From NCBI GenBank assembly GCA_963677165.2, contig CAXXSX010000002.1:2914001-2978000 (forward strand): 64,000 bases of DNA. The letters are read 5' to 3'. Under the pieces are notes generated by a model that was given only the letters and a program-made list of their open reading frames with translations, made no database searches and was not told the origin of the DNA. This document shows, in pieces, positions 1 through 10,161 of this stretch. Origin of the DNA: JAFGXT01 sp963677165 (GTDB lineage: Bacteria > Verrucomicrobiota > Lentisphaeria > Victivallales > SZUA-371). The translations under genes were made by a program, and so were the position numbers. Every line of letters starts with the position of its first letter. The first letter of the stretch is position 1.

Positions 1-2466
1 GATGACGGGCGTACGGTTGTCATCTCGCGTCACGGACTAACCAAAGGCGGAACTGTAAAAGTCGAGGATGGCGAACATATCCTTCTGGGACAGCACGAAC
101 TCGATTTGATGTTGGGGACATCCGTCAATTTTTTCCGTAATGTCTACGCCATAACGATCGACGAGATCCAGGAGCTTGGTTCGCTGGAGGATGAAGATAT
201 TAAAAACCGGATTTACGGAGCCGGACTTGAGCTGGGCAGCGTTTCTTTAGGTGATTTAAGAAATAATCTTACGGACCGGGCCGGGAACATATATCGTCCA
301 CAGGGAAAAATACAATTTATGCCGGAACGTTACCGGCAGTTGAGCGAAATTCGTCAGCGGATCAAAGATTCCCGGCAGGAATTACCGTTGTTCATGGACA
401 AGACTGGACAGCTTAATGTGCTGGAAAACCATAGTACGGCATTGGGTTCAGAAGTGGAAGAGTTAAAACGAAAATTGCGTGATCGAGAACGGTTGCGGGA
501 ACTTTATAATGATTTTATTGAGGTCGATTCTTTCCAGTTAAAACTGACCGCGATTCCGGAAGTGATTGAGTTGCCGAAGGATTTATTCGTACGGCTGGAA
601 AAACTCAAGGGAGAGCAGGAAAAACTGGAGGAAGAGTCGAAAAATAATCGGATTGAACACGCGGCCGCACAGGAAAGTCTGAAGCGGATATCCATTAATG
701 CTCCACTGTTGGAGCGGCGCGGTGAGGTCATTGCACTGGAACGAAAAAGCGCAGTATATGCCTCTTCGGTTGAAGATGCCGCCGCACTAGAGAAACGTCG
801 TGATGAATTGAAGCGAAAAATAGCCGATGGTATTTCCAGACTTGGAATCGACTGGAGTACAGACGCTCTGGAGCAGTTCAATGTTACGGTATTTCAACGG
901 GAACAAGCCGATAAAGTACGAAGCGATCTTGCCGCTGCCCGGGAAGAGCTTAGCCAGGTTGAATTTAAACAACGTCATGACCTGGAACAGCGTCGCCGTG
1001 AAGCGGACACACAGTATGCTCGTGAACATCGTCGTGGGCTGGTCTTTACAGGGATATTGATTGTTGCCGGAATAGCTGCGGTTATCATCGGAATTTTTAA
1101 ATCTTATATCCTGTCCGGTTTCGGGGTATTTATGATTGTTGCCGGAATGGTGGATGGGATTCTGCGGAACCGCAAGCGCGGAGCGGATCATTCCGCTCCG
1201 GAGATCACCAGTATTTACGAAGACGAGCTAAATGATTTGCTGAAGAAATGTGATGCGCTTGAACATGCCTGGGAACACTTGATGCAGTCATTGAAAGTCC
1301 CGGCTGAAATAACGCCGAGCAATTTTGACAGCTTTGTGGCTGGAATCGATAAGTTGCAGGCCGATAATTCGTTACTTAACGATACCCGCAGGGAACTTGA
1401 TCAAAAACGCAGTCGGATCGAAGAGATTAAAAACGATTACAACCGGATTATCGGACTGCTTGAGGCGGTGCCGTCCGGCGAACTGACTGCCGATGTTGAA
1501 TTATTGTCCAGCGAGCTTGAACGATCGGAGTCCGAGCAGGAAAAGCAACGTTCTCTTAAGGAACGTGCTTCCGAACTTGAACTGCGCAAAAGCGCAATTG
1601 AGCAACAACATGCGGAAGTGCATAAGAAAATCGTGAATTTCTTTGCCGCGTTCGGAGTGGAAAACGAGCATCAGCTTAAGTTGTTGCAGGAACAGTCACT
1701 GGAACGACAGGATATTGAAAATAAACTGGAAATCCTTTCGGGAAGGATGAAAAAGGTTATTGGTGCCGGATGCGGTTTCGAGGATTTTATGGAACGGCTG
1801 AAAAATACTGATCCGGTGGTTCTGGATGACGAACTGGAAGAATTTCGGGAAACGCTGAAAGCAAAAGAAACCGAGCTTCAGGAAAACCGCGAAGCGGTTG
1901 GCAGTATTAAAAAGGAACTGGAAAATCTGGCGTCGCATGACGAACTGATAAAACTCCGCAACCAGGAAGAAGCTTTGATTCGAGAACTCAACGATCTGGC
2001 GCGGGAGTGGGCAGCCTATACTGTAGCTCAAAAAGTGCTTGAACAGGCGGTGGAAAAATATGAGAAAGAACGTCAGCCCGGCGTAATCACCCATGCGTCA
2101 AAAGTGTTTGCCGGGGTTACCGACGGGCGATATAACGCGATATTCCGTCCGGTAGATTCCGATGAATTATTTGTTCGTAATTCTGCCGGAAAATCGGTTA
2201 ATGTAGCTGATCTGAGCCGTGGTACACGGGAAGAGCTGTATCTTGCCATGCGTCTCGGGCTGATCGCCGAATACGAAACCCGGGCCGAATCCCTGCCGCT
2301 GATCATGGATGATGTAATGGTCAATTTCGATGACGAGCGTGCCGAACGGGCAGTCAAGGCCGTATGCGAGTTCGCGAAAAAACGTCAGGTAATTGTCATG
2401 ACCTGTTCGTCGCAGAACCTTGATCGTTACGTTGCTGCAGGCGGCAAGGTCTTAATGGGACAATAA
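1..2466 (+). CDS. YhaN-like AAA ATPase, SbcC/SMC-type (5' end missing)
   Basis: The frame is open from base 1, so the N-terminus with its Walker A motif lies outside the window; the first ATG at 106 is internal. The visible part starts in the conserved stretch after Walker A (FFRNVYAITIDEIQEL). Long charged coiled-coil arms follow, interrupted by two hydrophobic segments near residues 345-385 of the open frame (GLVFTGILIVAGIAAVIIG, then FGVFMIVAGMVDGIL). The C-terminus has an ABC-type signature (DLSRGTREELYLAMRLGLI), Walker B (LPLIMDDVMVNFDD) and a D-loop/His-switch-like end (VIVMTCSSQN). This layout, including the membrane segments between the coiled coils, matches the YhaN/AAA_27 family, often encoded beside a YhaM/SbcD-type nuclease. 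That partner, if present, would be upstream of the window. A role in DNA-end metabolism is inferred from family only. Confidence 0.8.
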   Translation, partial: DDGRTVVISRHGLTKGGTVKVEDGEHILLGQHELDLMLGTSVNFFRNVYAITIDEIQELGSLEDEDIKNRIYGAGLELGSVSLGDLRNNLTDRAGNIYRPQGKIQFMPERYRQLSEIRQRIKDSRQELPLFMDKTGQLNVLENHSTALGSEVEELKRKLRDRERLRELYNDFIEVDSFQLKLTAIPEVIELPKDLFVRLEKLKGEQEKLEEESKNNRIEHAAAQESLKRISINAPLLERRGEVIALERKSAVYASSVEDAAALEKRRDELKRKIADGISRLGIDWSTDALEQFNVTVFQREQADKVRSDLAAAREELSQVEFKQRHDLEQRRREADTQYAREHRRGLVFTGILIVAGIAAVIIGIFKSYILSGFGVFMIVAGMVDGILRNRKRGADHSAPEITSIYEDELNDLLKKCDALEHAWEHLMQSLKVPAEITPSNFDSFVAGIDKLQADNSLLNDTRRELDQKRSRIEEIKNDYNRIIGLLEAVPSGELTADVELLSSELERSESEQEKQRSLKERASELELRKSAIEQQHAEVHKKIVNFFAAFGVENEHQLKLLQEQSLERQDIENKLEILSGRMKKVIGAGCGFEDFMERLKNTDPVVLDDELEEFRETLKAKETELQENREAVGSIKKELENLASHDELIKLRNQEEALIRELNDLAREWAAYTVAQKVLEQAVEKYEKERQPGVITHASKVFAGVTDGRYNAIFRPVDSDELFVRNSAGKSVNVADLSRGTREELYLAMRLGLIAEYETRAESLPLIMDDVMVNFDDERAERAVKAVCEFAKKRQVIVMTCSSQNLDRYVAAGGKVLMGQ

Positions 2467-2500
2467 CCACGAATATTTTATTTCTAATGGAGGATGATTG

Positions 2501-2968
2501 ATGAAGTTTGTTATGAGTTTTGTTGGCGCGGTAATGTTAATGGGAATAGTGGGATGTACGACAGCAGCCTTACCGCAGTCAGAGCTGGGGGCTTCGTCGC
2601 AAAAAGCTAAATTTGCTTGGGGAGTTAAGGTTAGTCGGGGAACGTTTGATGAAAAGCCTATTTGTTTCTTTAACTGGACTTTAATTAGAATTAGCGGAAG
2701 TAAAAAGGAAATGCTTGAAACTTCAAATATGATGGTGACTTATGATTGTCCTGCGGTTTTTAGTCAGAAAAGAGACGGAAAAGAAATGGAAGTCTCATTT
2801 ACCATAAAGAAACTTCCTAATGGAGCAGGCGATAGTGCTACCTGCAAATTTAAGTTAGTTCTTCCCCATGGTTCTCAGAAAGAGGTGATTCAAGGGAAAA
2901 GGATGGAACATATTCCAGCCAGCTTGAAAAAGCCATTGGTATTCTATTTTCCAAAGAAGCCGGAATAG
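2501..2968 (+). CDS. Small predicted lipoprotein, function unknown
   Basis: The start is ATG 2501, preceded at 7 nt by GGAGG; a TTG 3 nt upstream is less likely. The first residues form a lipoprotein signal peptide (MKFVMSFVGAVMLMGIVGC) with lipobox GIVGC, so the mature protein of about 135 residues should be lipid-anchored. The rest is beta-rich with basic and aromatic residues and no recognised motif. It follows the YhaN-like gene by 34 nt and could be co-transcribed, but nothing links the functions. A GC-rich inverted repeat follows the stop. Confidence 0.7.
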   Translation: MKFVMSFVGAVMLMGIVGCTTAALPQSELGASSQKAKFAWGVKVSRGTFDEKPICFFNWTLIRISGSKKEMLETSNMMVTYDCPAVFSQKRDGKEMEVSFTIKKLPNGAGDSATCKFKLVLPHGSQKEVIQGKRMEHIPASLKKPLVFYFPKKPE

Positions 2969-2996
2969 GAAGTAAATAGATTAGATGATCTGACAA

Positions 2997-3030
2997 CCGC
3001 GTGCTGGCTTATTTACAACCAGGCACGCGG
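2997..3030. terminator. GC-rich inverted repeat between convergent genes
   Basis: CCGCGTGC at 2997-3004 pairs with GCACGCGG at 3023-3030, and a further TGG/CCA can pair inside. It lies between the stop of the lipoprotein gene and the stop of the minus-strand hydrolase. Neither strand has a good T-run, so a bidirectional terminator is only the likeliest reading. Confidence 0.5.
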
Positions 3031-3067
3031 CTGAATTAATTTCTAGAGAATACCTTTGGAGTGAAAC

Positions 3068-5869
3068 TTATTCTTTTTCCAGATAAATACCTCGCATGTT
3101 CCAGCCGTCCAGAGAAACTTTCACATAACCGTATTTATTACTTTCAGCCTTCGTTGTTTTTCCTGTCAGCATATCAGTAATAATGAACGGTTGATTCGGC
3201 ATTTCCGTATTTAAATAAGCGGAATCTTTATGTTCCGGATCGGCAGCCTGATAGGTATTGAAGATATTTTTCCCATAACGCATTTGGGTCGATGCTTTTG
3301 AATTAAAAAGAATAAAAGCCTGTTTCCCGTCATTAAGCTGATACTTCAACGCATTTGTTCCGTCCGAAGTTGCTGCTTGCGGTTTAATGTCAATATAGCG
3401 CATTACCGCATCCACTATCGCCTGTTCGAATTTATCACTTTGCAGGGTTGGGTCTACCAGTGTTGACTTGACATTAGAGGTGCCAAGCTTTTGGGCTCGA
3501 GGCGAGAAATGCAAATAGATTATGCGGTTGCTTCCCATTTTTAATTCAGACATCAGCGGATGTCCGTCAAGAGAAACCAGTACTTTGTCTGGTTTGGCTG
3601 CCAGACGGTAAAGCGGCGATTCCAATTTGAATTTTCGATTATTGAATTTTTTCAGAAATTTCAGCATCCTTTTCGCGTGAACCTGCAATTTTCCAGTCTT
3701 TACCGATCCCGAAGTAATTTTCGGCATTCCAAGCTGTTGTTCCCGGTGACCAGGCTGAATTCCGGGTTCCATGGGATTCAGCATTGACGGTGAGCTGTAG
3801 CGGGTCGGAATGAAACTGTGAGTTATCAAGGTTCTGTTACTTCCGCTTTTCAGCCAGTTACCGAGCTTGGAGGTGAAACCGTCAGGTGCTTCAAACGGAG
3901 TATACATGATAACGCTGTAGTCATTCAGGTTGTAGGCATCATCAATGGGAAATGCGGTTCCATCGAACAGATAGTTGTGCGCGACAAGCTTAGGCGTTAG
4001 ATTGAACGGCTGATTTCCTGTCCCAACATCTAAGGGACTCGTAGAATATACTATGGGGCGAACCATAAACGACAGCATATCAGCCTTAGGTTTTACTCCG
4101 CGATCATTACGGCACTGAAGGAATCCGGCCCAAGCGGAACGGAATGAGGTAAATGACTGAAACTCCCGATCTTTCGGATTGCTGATCTTCTCCCATGTGC
4201 TTGCAATATACTGGTCGTGTTTTGCCTTGAAGTCTACGGAACCGGACTGAGAGTATGTTATCAGGTAATTGGCCATATTATCCCAGTAGTGCGGTTTTCC
4301 CAGTTCTCCTTTGAACGGACTTCCGCCTGCCGCGGCAGATTCTCCCAACAGAATTAAATCCTTGTGATTTTTACTGGCTATATTTTCGTAATATCTTCCA
4401 TTGTAGTAGTTGGCAACGATTACGCCGGCGCCGCCCCACCATTCGACCGTAAGCCCCTTGAAGAAACGGCACTTGAGCGCCCAGTAGAAATCCCCGCCAT
4501 TGTCATGGCTTTCCGGGTTCACCGTTGGTTCCGCCAGCATGTTGGGATAAGCTCTGGTTATCTCGTTCATGAATTTAACCCATTCATAATGATAAAGCAG
4601 GCAATACAGTTTACGGTTATTGACCGCTGCCGGAGAGTGGTCATTCAGGTTTTTAAGTGGAGTATATTCGTTCCAGTTGGAAATACCTACATCAGATGGC
4701 TTGGGATAGTAGCCGGTGTATGAATGGAAATAATCCATAAACGATAATTTTTTTGATTTACCATCAACCGGGTCCAGTTCAAGTCCTGCATCGGTACCAT
4801 TCAGGTTTTCGCGCCATCGTTTTACCGCATTAGCTGAATATCCCCACCAGGGACCGCCCCACCACGGCCATACGTAATCAACCGCGCGCCAGGAAATGGC
4901 TCCTGCTTTCTGAGAATCAAGATACCTTCTACGCAAATAATCCAACAGCTGTGGAGAGGTGAAATCAATACTTTGAAATGCTAAGTGTCCATAACCGCAT
5001 TCCGTGGCTAGTTTTCCTGAGACATTCACCGCATTAGAATTTAACTTATTCTGCAAGGCCTTATCAGGAACAATAGCATGTCCTTCCATTTGTGGAATTC
5101 CGCCCCTGTCTAAAAGATATTTGCAGATTTCCCGGCCTTCTTTTCCACTGACATAAGGTAAGGTGATACCAATATATTTATATTCCTTCACCAGATGATC
5201 TATAAGATTTTTTGCTACCGCCATACCTTTGGGATTGTTATAACCATTGAACTCGCAATCTCCGGTTCCCCAGCCGGACCCGGGTGTCCAGGTATTCCAG
5301 ATGCAGGTCTCAATCCAGTAACCTTTAACCGGCGGCGGAGTTTTAGCGGGCTGCCAGTTGCGATGATAATATGCATGGACTTTTCTGCCGTTTTGTGTAA
5401 AAGTCTTGAAATCCTTAATGAGAAATTTAAAGTGAAATCCGTCTTTAAAAATAATTGGATTGAAAATAAAATGAGCTTGAACGATATCGTTCAGGGTTCC
5501 TGAACCATTGTCCAGTCGGTCCGGAGATTTTATATTCATTTTTACCTGCTGCCAGCCATTGATCGCGTTAAAGTGATAATAACCACTTTTTCCGGCAGAA
5601 TCAGTTACTTTCAGGATCAGTTGAACACTTTTGTCGGCCCATACCTTGAATTCAATCATGTTGTCTTTGTTTGCCGGTTTGAAATTCCATCCGGCCGAGC
5701 TCCAGACATCGCGAGCCTTGTTTATGTTGAAGTTAACTACTCGTAATTCGGGATTCAGTTGTTTAGAAGACAATTCTCCCGACGAATTTGTTACCCATGT
5801 GGATTTTGAGAAAGCTGTAGTTGTTAATAGTACATTCATTAGTGCAAATAGTGTAAAAGTGAATCTCAT
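3068..5869 (-). CDS. Large secreted TIM-barrel glycoside-hydrolase-like protein
   Basis: This 933-residue protein has a Sec signal peptide (MRFTFTLFALMNVLLTTTAFS). An N-terminal beta domain of about 150 residues could bind sugar. A barrel-like region rich in Trp and Tyr follows, with segments such as KGYWIETCIWNTW and RAVDYVWPWWGGPWWGYSA. Around residues 610-720 a segment resembles the Rossmann-like beta-galactosidase trimerisation domain (NDYSVIMYTPFEAPDGFTSKLGNWLKSG), and a C-terminal beta region ends the chain. The arrangement recalls GH42-type and GHL-type hydrolases common in Lentisphaerota, but I cannot name a family or the catalytic acids. It is last in a minus-strand cluster behind a LacI regulator, a sialate O-acetylesterase and a pilin-like gene, so a role in complex-glycan breakdown is inferred. 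AGGA precedes the ATG. Confidence 0.6.
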   Translation of the reverse strand: MRFTFTLFALMNVLLTTTAFSKSTWVTNSSGELSSKQLNPELRVVNFNINKARDVWSSAGWNFKPANKDNMIEFKVWADKSVQLILKVTDSAGKSGYYHFNAINGWQQVKMNIKSPDRLDNGSGTLNDIVQAHFIFNPIIFKDGFHFKFLIKDFKTFTQNGRKVHAYYHRNWQPAKTPPPVKGYWIETCIWNTWTPGSGWGTGDCEFNGYNNPKGMAVAKNLIDHLVKEYKYIGITLPYVSGKEGREICKYLLDRGGIPQMEGHAIVPDKALQNKLNSNAVNVSGKLATECGYGHLAFQSIDFTSPQLLDYLRRRYLDSQKAGAISWRAVDYVWPWWGGPWWGYSANAVKRWRENLNGTDAGLELDPVDGKSKKLSFMDYFHSYTGYYPKPSDVGISNWNEYTPLKNLNDHSPAAVNNRKLYCLLYHYEWVKFMNEITRAYPNMLAEPTVNPESHDNGGDFYWALKCRFFKGLTVEWWGGAGVIVANYYNGRYYENIASKNHKDLILLGESAAAGGSPFKGELGKPHYWDNMANYLITYSQSGSVDFKAKHDQYIASTWEKISNPKDREFQSFTSFRSAWAGFLQCRNDRGVKPKADMLSFMVRPIVYSTSPLDVGTGNQPFNLTPKLVAHNYLFDGTAFPIDDAYNLNDYSVIMYTPFEAPDGFTSKLGNWLKSGSNRTLITHSFIPTRYSSPSMLNPMEPGIQPGHREQQLGMPKITSGSVKTGKLQVHAKRMLKFLKKFNNRKFKLESPLYRLAAKPDKVLVSLDGHPLMSELKMGSNRIIYLHFSPRAQKLGTSNVKSTLVDPTLQSDKFEQAIVDAVMRYIDIKPQAATSDGTNALKYQLNDGKQAFILFNSKASTQMRYGKNIFNTYQAADPEHKDSAYLNTEMPNQPFIITDMLTGKTTKAESNKYGYVKVSLDGWNMRGIYLEKE

Positions 5870-5949
5870 GTTAATTTCCTGTGGGAAAGGTTAAATAAAG
5901 CACATCCGCTCAAAACAGATGTGCTGATAAATACTTCAAATGTGAGGAT

Positions 5950-6621
5950 TTATTTTTTTGCATCCCCTGTCCAGTAATATAAAACTCCGCTGTCTGTTTC
6001 CTTCTGGAACATTTCACTGGTAAATGATTCTGCATGGCCGTCGATTAGTGCTACACTGCCTTTTTTGTTATTACTGTGAGTTAACCGCCAGACTCCGCTG
6101 CCGGTCAGGCTGCCGCCGACCCAGCCGGGAGGGGTGATTCTCCAGTCACCTAAATACGTATCAGAAAGCAGCATGGTTTCTGATGGGGAGACTATTTTAT
6201 TAATCTTTTTGGTGCTGCCGCAATTGCAAACATATGGATTTACGCCATAATCAGAAAAATAGCCTGAGTTTTTAGGCAGTCCGGGACAGCGGAATACCGG
6301 ATAATTATAATCCGTTGCCTTCTGGTATGCGGTAAGGCCAGGAGATGGCTTTACATATGGATAAAGCAGGTCTTTCCAAAAGTAGGAGTCATAACCTGCT
6401 CCTGAATATGGCCAGCGATAATATCCATAAACCAGATACCCTTTATTATCTTCCACATACATGCTGTTGGCTAGTCCCAGTTGCTTCATATTGTTGATGC
6501 ATTTTATTGATTTTGCGACATCTCTTGCACGACCCAGGGCCGGAAGCAACAGAGAAGCAAGTATCGCAATGATTGCTATTACTACCAAGAGTTCGATGAG
6601 CGTGAATTGTTTTTGTTTCAT
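5950..6621 (-). CDS. Prepilin-type secreted protein (DUF1559/H-X-DG-like)
   Basis: The start is ATG 6621, with AAGGAAGGA just upstream; an upstream in-frame start would add ten residues without a ribosome site. The N-terminus is a type IV prepilin/pseudopilin signal ([20 protein letters not shown]) with Phe next to the cleavage point and Glu at the expected fifth mature position. About 180 exported residues follow and end in a segment ([20 protein letters not shown]) like the H-X9-DG motif of PVC prepilin-like proteins, here with a longer gap of 11. Such proteins are very numerous in Lentisphaerota and Planctomycetota, often beside sugar-degradation genes. The job is unknown; binding or display of polysaccharide is a guess. 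It lies between the acetylesterase and hydrolase genes with gaps below 85 nt. Confidence 0.85.
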   Translation of the reverse strand: MKQKQFTLIELLVVIAIIAILASLLLPALGRARDVAKSIKCINNMKQLGLANSMYVEDNKGYLVYGYYRWPYSGAGYDSYFWKDLLYPYVKPSPGLTAYQKATDYNYPVFRCPGLPKNSGYFSDYGVNPYVCNCGSTKKINKIVSPSETMLLSDTYLGDWRITPPGWVGGSLTGSGVWRLTHSNNKKGSVALIDGHAESFTSEMFQKETDSGVLYYWTGDAKK

Positions 6622-6667
6622 AATATTCCTTCCTTGTTTTTTATACCTCAATTGTTTTGTTATATGT

Positions 6668-6682
6668 TGTATATAATATACA
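6668..6682. promoter_or_regulatory. AT-rich palindrome upstream of the pilin-like gene
   Basis: TGTATAT-A-ATATACA is a perfect 7-1-7 inverted repeat 46 nt upstream of the pilin-like start and just beyond the stop of the acetylesterase gene. It contains TATA-like hexamers on both strands, so it may be a -10 region, a regulator site, or chance in AT-rich DNA. Confidence 0.35.
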
Positions 6683-6686
6683 CTAT

Positions 6687-8861
6687 CTATTCCATTTCCA
6701 CCAAAATGTATAGTGTGGCAGATTTATATTTCGACGCACTGTGTGAAAATGTCCAGTCCGGATTACCTGTTGGACTGTTCCCGATGCCAAGGTCACAGTT
6801 TTGCCCTGCAGCAAAATTATTAAAGGCAAAAACGGTTTGCCGGGCGGCATAATTATGAATTTGCATGCTTCCATAACCGGGGGATGGATCGGCAAGCCTG
6901 TCGCCAAAGTCGTATGTTTGATTTGATGCGCCGGGAACATTGGCTTTATTTGTCGGATTATAATTGCAGTCCCAGAACTCAATGTTTCCACCGATCGCAA
7001 AAGTACCGTTTTTCACGCCTTTGACATTCGACTTAACGGTCATATTGGAAATTTTCTGCTGGAACCGTGCGCCGGAGGCTTTATCCGGTACACCGATTTT
7101 ATTCAGGTCGGTAGTAAACGGATCCATAGTCACAAAGACATAATCTTTTCCATTAAGAATCAAAGCGTAGCCGATTTTTTTAACGGTGCCGGCAATCTCT
7201 AATTTTCTGTTAATTTTATAAACGATATTCCGTTTATTATTGATCAATATCGGTCTGGACGGATTAAGTGCATAGACGAGTTCAAAGTCTTTGGCGTCCG
7301 GGATAATAACGTCCAGATCACCGCGCAATGGAATTGAACCGGCCTTGAAAGCGGAGGCTGGCAGTCCGGCCTCGTTGACTAGGTTGTGTTTTGCCAGCTT
7401 GTTCCAGGCAAATTTAACCATTAAAGGTCTGCTTACTTCTTTGGCGGTCAGGATAGCGGTATTACCGTTAAGCTGAACATCGGCTTTATAGAAAATTCCA
7501 TCCGTGCCACAAATGTTAAACCAGGTCGGGGCTTTACCGTCGCGAGTCTTTAGGGTTTTCACGTTGTCGAAAACCACTTTTACCGCATTGTTTTCAATCT
7601 TCATTTCCTTGAACGCCGGTGATTTACACACAATGTCTTTTTTACCATAGGTTTGATTTAGAGCCAGCATCGCCAGGCGGCGTCCGATTTCCTGTTTATT
7701 CTTGGGATGGTTTCCTGTGTTGTTGATATCGTTGGTTACAACCATTCCGGTATATAGAACGGTTTTATCAATATTAGACTGGGCCTGCCAGCATTCCGGC
7801 AGGACTTCCGCATCCTCATTACCGTACTGAAATGGCGGAATCTGAACAAAATAGAATGGCATTTTGGGATAATTCCAGAGGGTTCTCCAGCCGTTAATCA
7901 GGGCCTTCATCTTTTCTCCGTACATCATTCCTTCATAATGATTGGCTTCGCCCTGATACCAGATGGTGCCGCGAATAGCGAATGGAACCAGCGGATTTAT
8001 CATTGCATTATACAGTACTGTCGGCTGTTGACGATTTTTAAATGGAGCAAGCTCTTTGGGAAGAGATGGAGGCGGTACGATATATTTTTTATCTTTCAAA
8101 GCGGTTTCAGACTGTTTGATCCAGTTATAACAATTCTTGATAGCCTGCTCGGTCAGCTTGCGGTTTAAAGCAGTGCCTGGTGTTTTTGCTTTAACCTTCT
8201 CATTGATTGATTTCAGAGTGGGAGTCATTTTGTATCCGACAGGAGAAATCCAGGGTTCAATTCTGGTACCACCCCAGGAGGAATTGATCAAGCCGATAGG
8301 GACATCAATCGTTTTGTATACTTTGCGACCGAAAAAATATGCGACAGCAGAAAAACCGCCAACAGTCGCGGGAGAACAGGTTTTCCATGAGGCACTCAAA
8401 CTATTTGTCTGGGGAACGTTGTTCCAATTATGGTTTACCTGAAACAATCTGATTTTGGGATAATTTGCGTTGGCGATTTCAGTTCCTGCATTGATAACTC
8501 CGCCAACTCCATATTCCATATTTGACTGTCCGGAGCAAAGCCAGACTTCACCAATCATTACATCGTCGAGAGTGATTGTATTGGAACCCTTTACTTCCAT
8601 TTTGAATGGGCCGCCAGCTTTCATTGGAGACAGTTCCAATTCCCATTTACCGACAGAATTCGCAGTCGTGTTTTTTTCCTGTCCGTTTATTTTTACGGTT
8701 ACCTGTTCTCCGGCATTCGCGGTTCCCCACACCGGAACTTTTGCATTTCGCTGCAACACCATGTGGCTGCTGAATATTTCCGGAAGTTTTACATCTGCAT
8801 ACAATATTGTTGATGTCATTGCCGCAATCAGCGGTAATGCCATTTTTGCAAGAGATTTCAC
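6687..8861 (-). CDS. Secreted sialate O-acetylesterase family protein
   Basis: The 724-residue protein has an N-terminal signal peptide ([22 protein letters not shown]). The typical family opening follows ([23 protein letters not shown]), then a beta-sandwich insert. The SGNH core carries the nucleophile block [14 protein letters not shown], the block [15 protein letters not shown], and the late His block [19 protein letters not shown]. The family removes O-acetyl groups from sialic acids or other acetylated glycans. After about residue 500 there is an extra C-terminal beta domain of about 200 residues, possibly carbohydrate-binding. It lies 57 nt downstream of the LacI gene on the same strand and heads toward the pilin-like and hydrolase genes, so this is probably one inducible glycan-degradation unit. 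Confidence 0.9.
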   Translation of the reverse strand: MKSLAKMALPLIAAMTSTILYADVKLPEIFSSHMVLQRNAKVPVWGTANAGEQVTVKINGQEKNTTANSVGKWELELSPMKAGGPFKMEVKGSNTITLDDVMIGEVWLCSGQSNMEYGVGGVINAGTEIANANYPKIRLFQVNHNWNNVPQTNSLSASWKTCSPATVGGFSAVAYFFGRKVYKTIDVPIGLINSSWGGTRIEPWISPVGYKMTPTLKSINEKVKAKTPGTALNRKLTEQAIKNCYNWIKQSETALKDKKYIVPPPSLPKELAPFKNRQQPTVLYNAMINPLVPFAIRGTIWYQGEANHYEGMMYGEKMKALINGWRTLWNYPKMPFYFVQIPPFQYGNEDAEVLPECWQAQSNIDKTVLYTGMVVTNDINNTGNHPKNKQEIGRRLAMLALNQTYGKKDIVCKSPAFKEMKIENNAVKVVFDNVKTLKTRDGKAPTWFNICGTDGIFYKADVQLNGNTAILTAKEVSRPLMVKFAWNKLAKHNLVNEAGLPASAFKAGSIPLRGDLDVIIPDAKDFELVYALNPSRPILINNKRNIVYKINRKLEIAGTVKKIGYALILNGKDYVFVTMDPFTTDLNKIGVPDKASGARFQQKISNMTVKSNVKGVKNGTFAIGGNIEFWDCNYNPTNKANVPGASNQTYDFGDRLADPSPGYGSMQIHNYAARQTVFAFNNFAAGQNCDLGIGNSPTGNPDWTFSHSASKYKSATLYILVEME

Positions 8862-8918
8862 TGCTCTTTCTCCTTCATTTTAAAGACTCTTGAAAAGTTT
8901 TTGACAGGATTATATCGA

Positions 8919-9941
8919 TTAAATATTTCCAATAGAATCGCCCTCGGATACTTCCGGCGGCAAAAAGACTTTATGGTGATACTCCTCATCATTATTATCT
9001 GACAGCAGTAATTTTACTGCGGCTTCTCCCAGTTTTTCATTCTGCTGTTTTACGCTGCATAACTTCGTTAACCCTTCCGGACATGAAATGGCATCGAATC
9101 CAGTCATCGATATGTCTTCTGGAATTGAGAAACCTTCAGATTTTAGCAGCTTCATTATTTCATAGCCTGTACGATCAGAGCAGCAAACCAATCCAGTAAC
9201 TCCTTGACGGATACGTTCTTTCAGAGTCGGCATAAGATTGTTAATGTCAATGATATTCCGGTGATCAAAGGGCAGTCCGGCAAGACTGATTGCCTCCATG
9301 AAGCCGGCAAGCCGTGCCAAGGGCCAATGCAGTCTCTCACACGGAGGGCCGCCGATATAGGCGATATTACGGTGACCGGCATTGATTAGTTTTTCTGTAA
9401 GGATTTTACTCGCCATTTGATTATTGAGTTCAATCAGGCTTACACCTGGAATATTATAATCATAAGCGATGCTTACACATTTAAATTGACTGGAGAGCTG
9501 GCGTATAACATGATCAGGAAAACGGTTGATCAGTATGAGTCCTCTGACATGCCCTTCTCGTAGTCGCATTGGAAAATTTTCCGGTATTGCGGCATTATCC
9601 TGATCTTCAAGAGGAACGCAATGGGTCATGAGTGAGGTATCCAGACGGGATGCCGCCGCGCTCATTCCGGTAATATATTGAGGAATGATATAATCTTTTG
9701 CGTCCGGGGCGTTTATGATGTCATCTGTCTGAATAAAGGCACACACCGGATATAGGTTGCGTTCCTTTTCCCGCTTCATTTTTGCCCGCTGCTGCGGTAG
9801 GATGTAACCGGCCTCTTTCGCCATTTCAAGTACCTTGGTGCGGGTCTTCGCGTTGATTGCCTTATCGTTTTTTAATGCCCTTGATACTGTTGCAATCGAG
9901 AGATTAAGCTTGGTGGCTATGGTATTTTGATTAATTGTCAT
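8919..9941 (-). CDS. LacI-family transcriptional regulator
   Basis: The N-terminal helix-turn-helix is clear (NTIATKLNLSIATVSRALKN), followed by a hinge helix and a periplasmic-binding-like effector domain to residue 340. Effector-domain landmarks include LILINRFPDHVIRQL, NAGHRNIAYIGGPPCERL and GLVCCSDRTGYEIMKLL. It is first in the minus-strand cluster with the sialate O-acetylesterase, pilin-like protein and large hydrolase, and divergent from the GH106-like gene. It probably senses a sugar released by these enzymes and controls both directions through the AT-rich spacer. The ligand cannot be read from the sequence. Confidence 0.9.
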   Translation of the reverse strand: MTINQNTIATKLNLSIATVSRALKNDKAINAKTRTKVLEMAKEAGYILPQQRAKMKREKERNLYPVCAFIQTDDIINAPDAKDYIIPQYITGMSAAASRLDTSLMTHCVPLEDQDNAAIPENFPMRLREGHVRGLILINRFPDHVIRQLSSQFKCVSIAYDYNIPGVSLIELNNQMASKILTEKLINAGHRNIAYIGGPPCERLHWPLARLAGFMEAISLAGLPFDHRNIIDINNLMPTLKERIRQGVTGLVCCSDRTGYEIMKLLKSEGFSIPEDISMTGFDAISCPEGLTKLCSVKQQNEKLGEAAVKLLLSDNNDEEYHHKVFLPPEVSEGDSIGNI

Positions 9942-10161
9942 TTTAAAATTTAATGTAAATGTTGTTTAAAATTTTAAATTAATTATACAATAAATTTTAA
10001 ATAATGCAATATCGAAGGTGATAAAAAATGAATTTTTCCTCAATTTCTCTGAAATGTATACATGTATTATGTTTTTGCGTGAAAAGCTGTTATTTTTATT
10101 TTTAATTTTGTTTTTTCGGGTTAAAATATATCAAAACATTTAATTTAATCTGGAAGAACAT
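9940..10161. promoter_or_regulatory. Divergent AT-rich control region, LacI gene / GH106-like gene
   Basis: This 220-nt spacer holds several short palindromes: ATTTTAAAAT at 9940-9949, TTTAAAATTTTAAA at 9965-9978 (perfect 7+7), and ATGTATACAT at 10054-10063. The repeated TTTAAAATTT core next to the LacI start could be an autoregulatory operator. The DNA is so AT-rich that chance palindromes are expected, so individual sites are weak. The ribosome site of the rightward gene is GGAAGA before ATG 10162. Confidence 0.4.
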
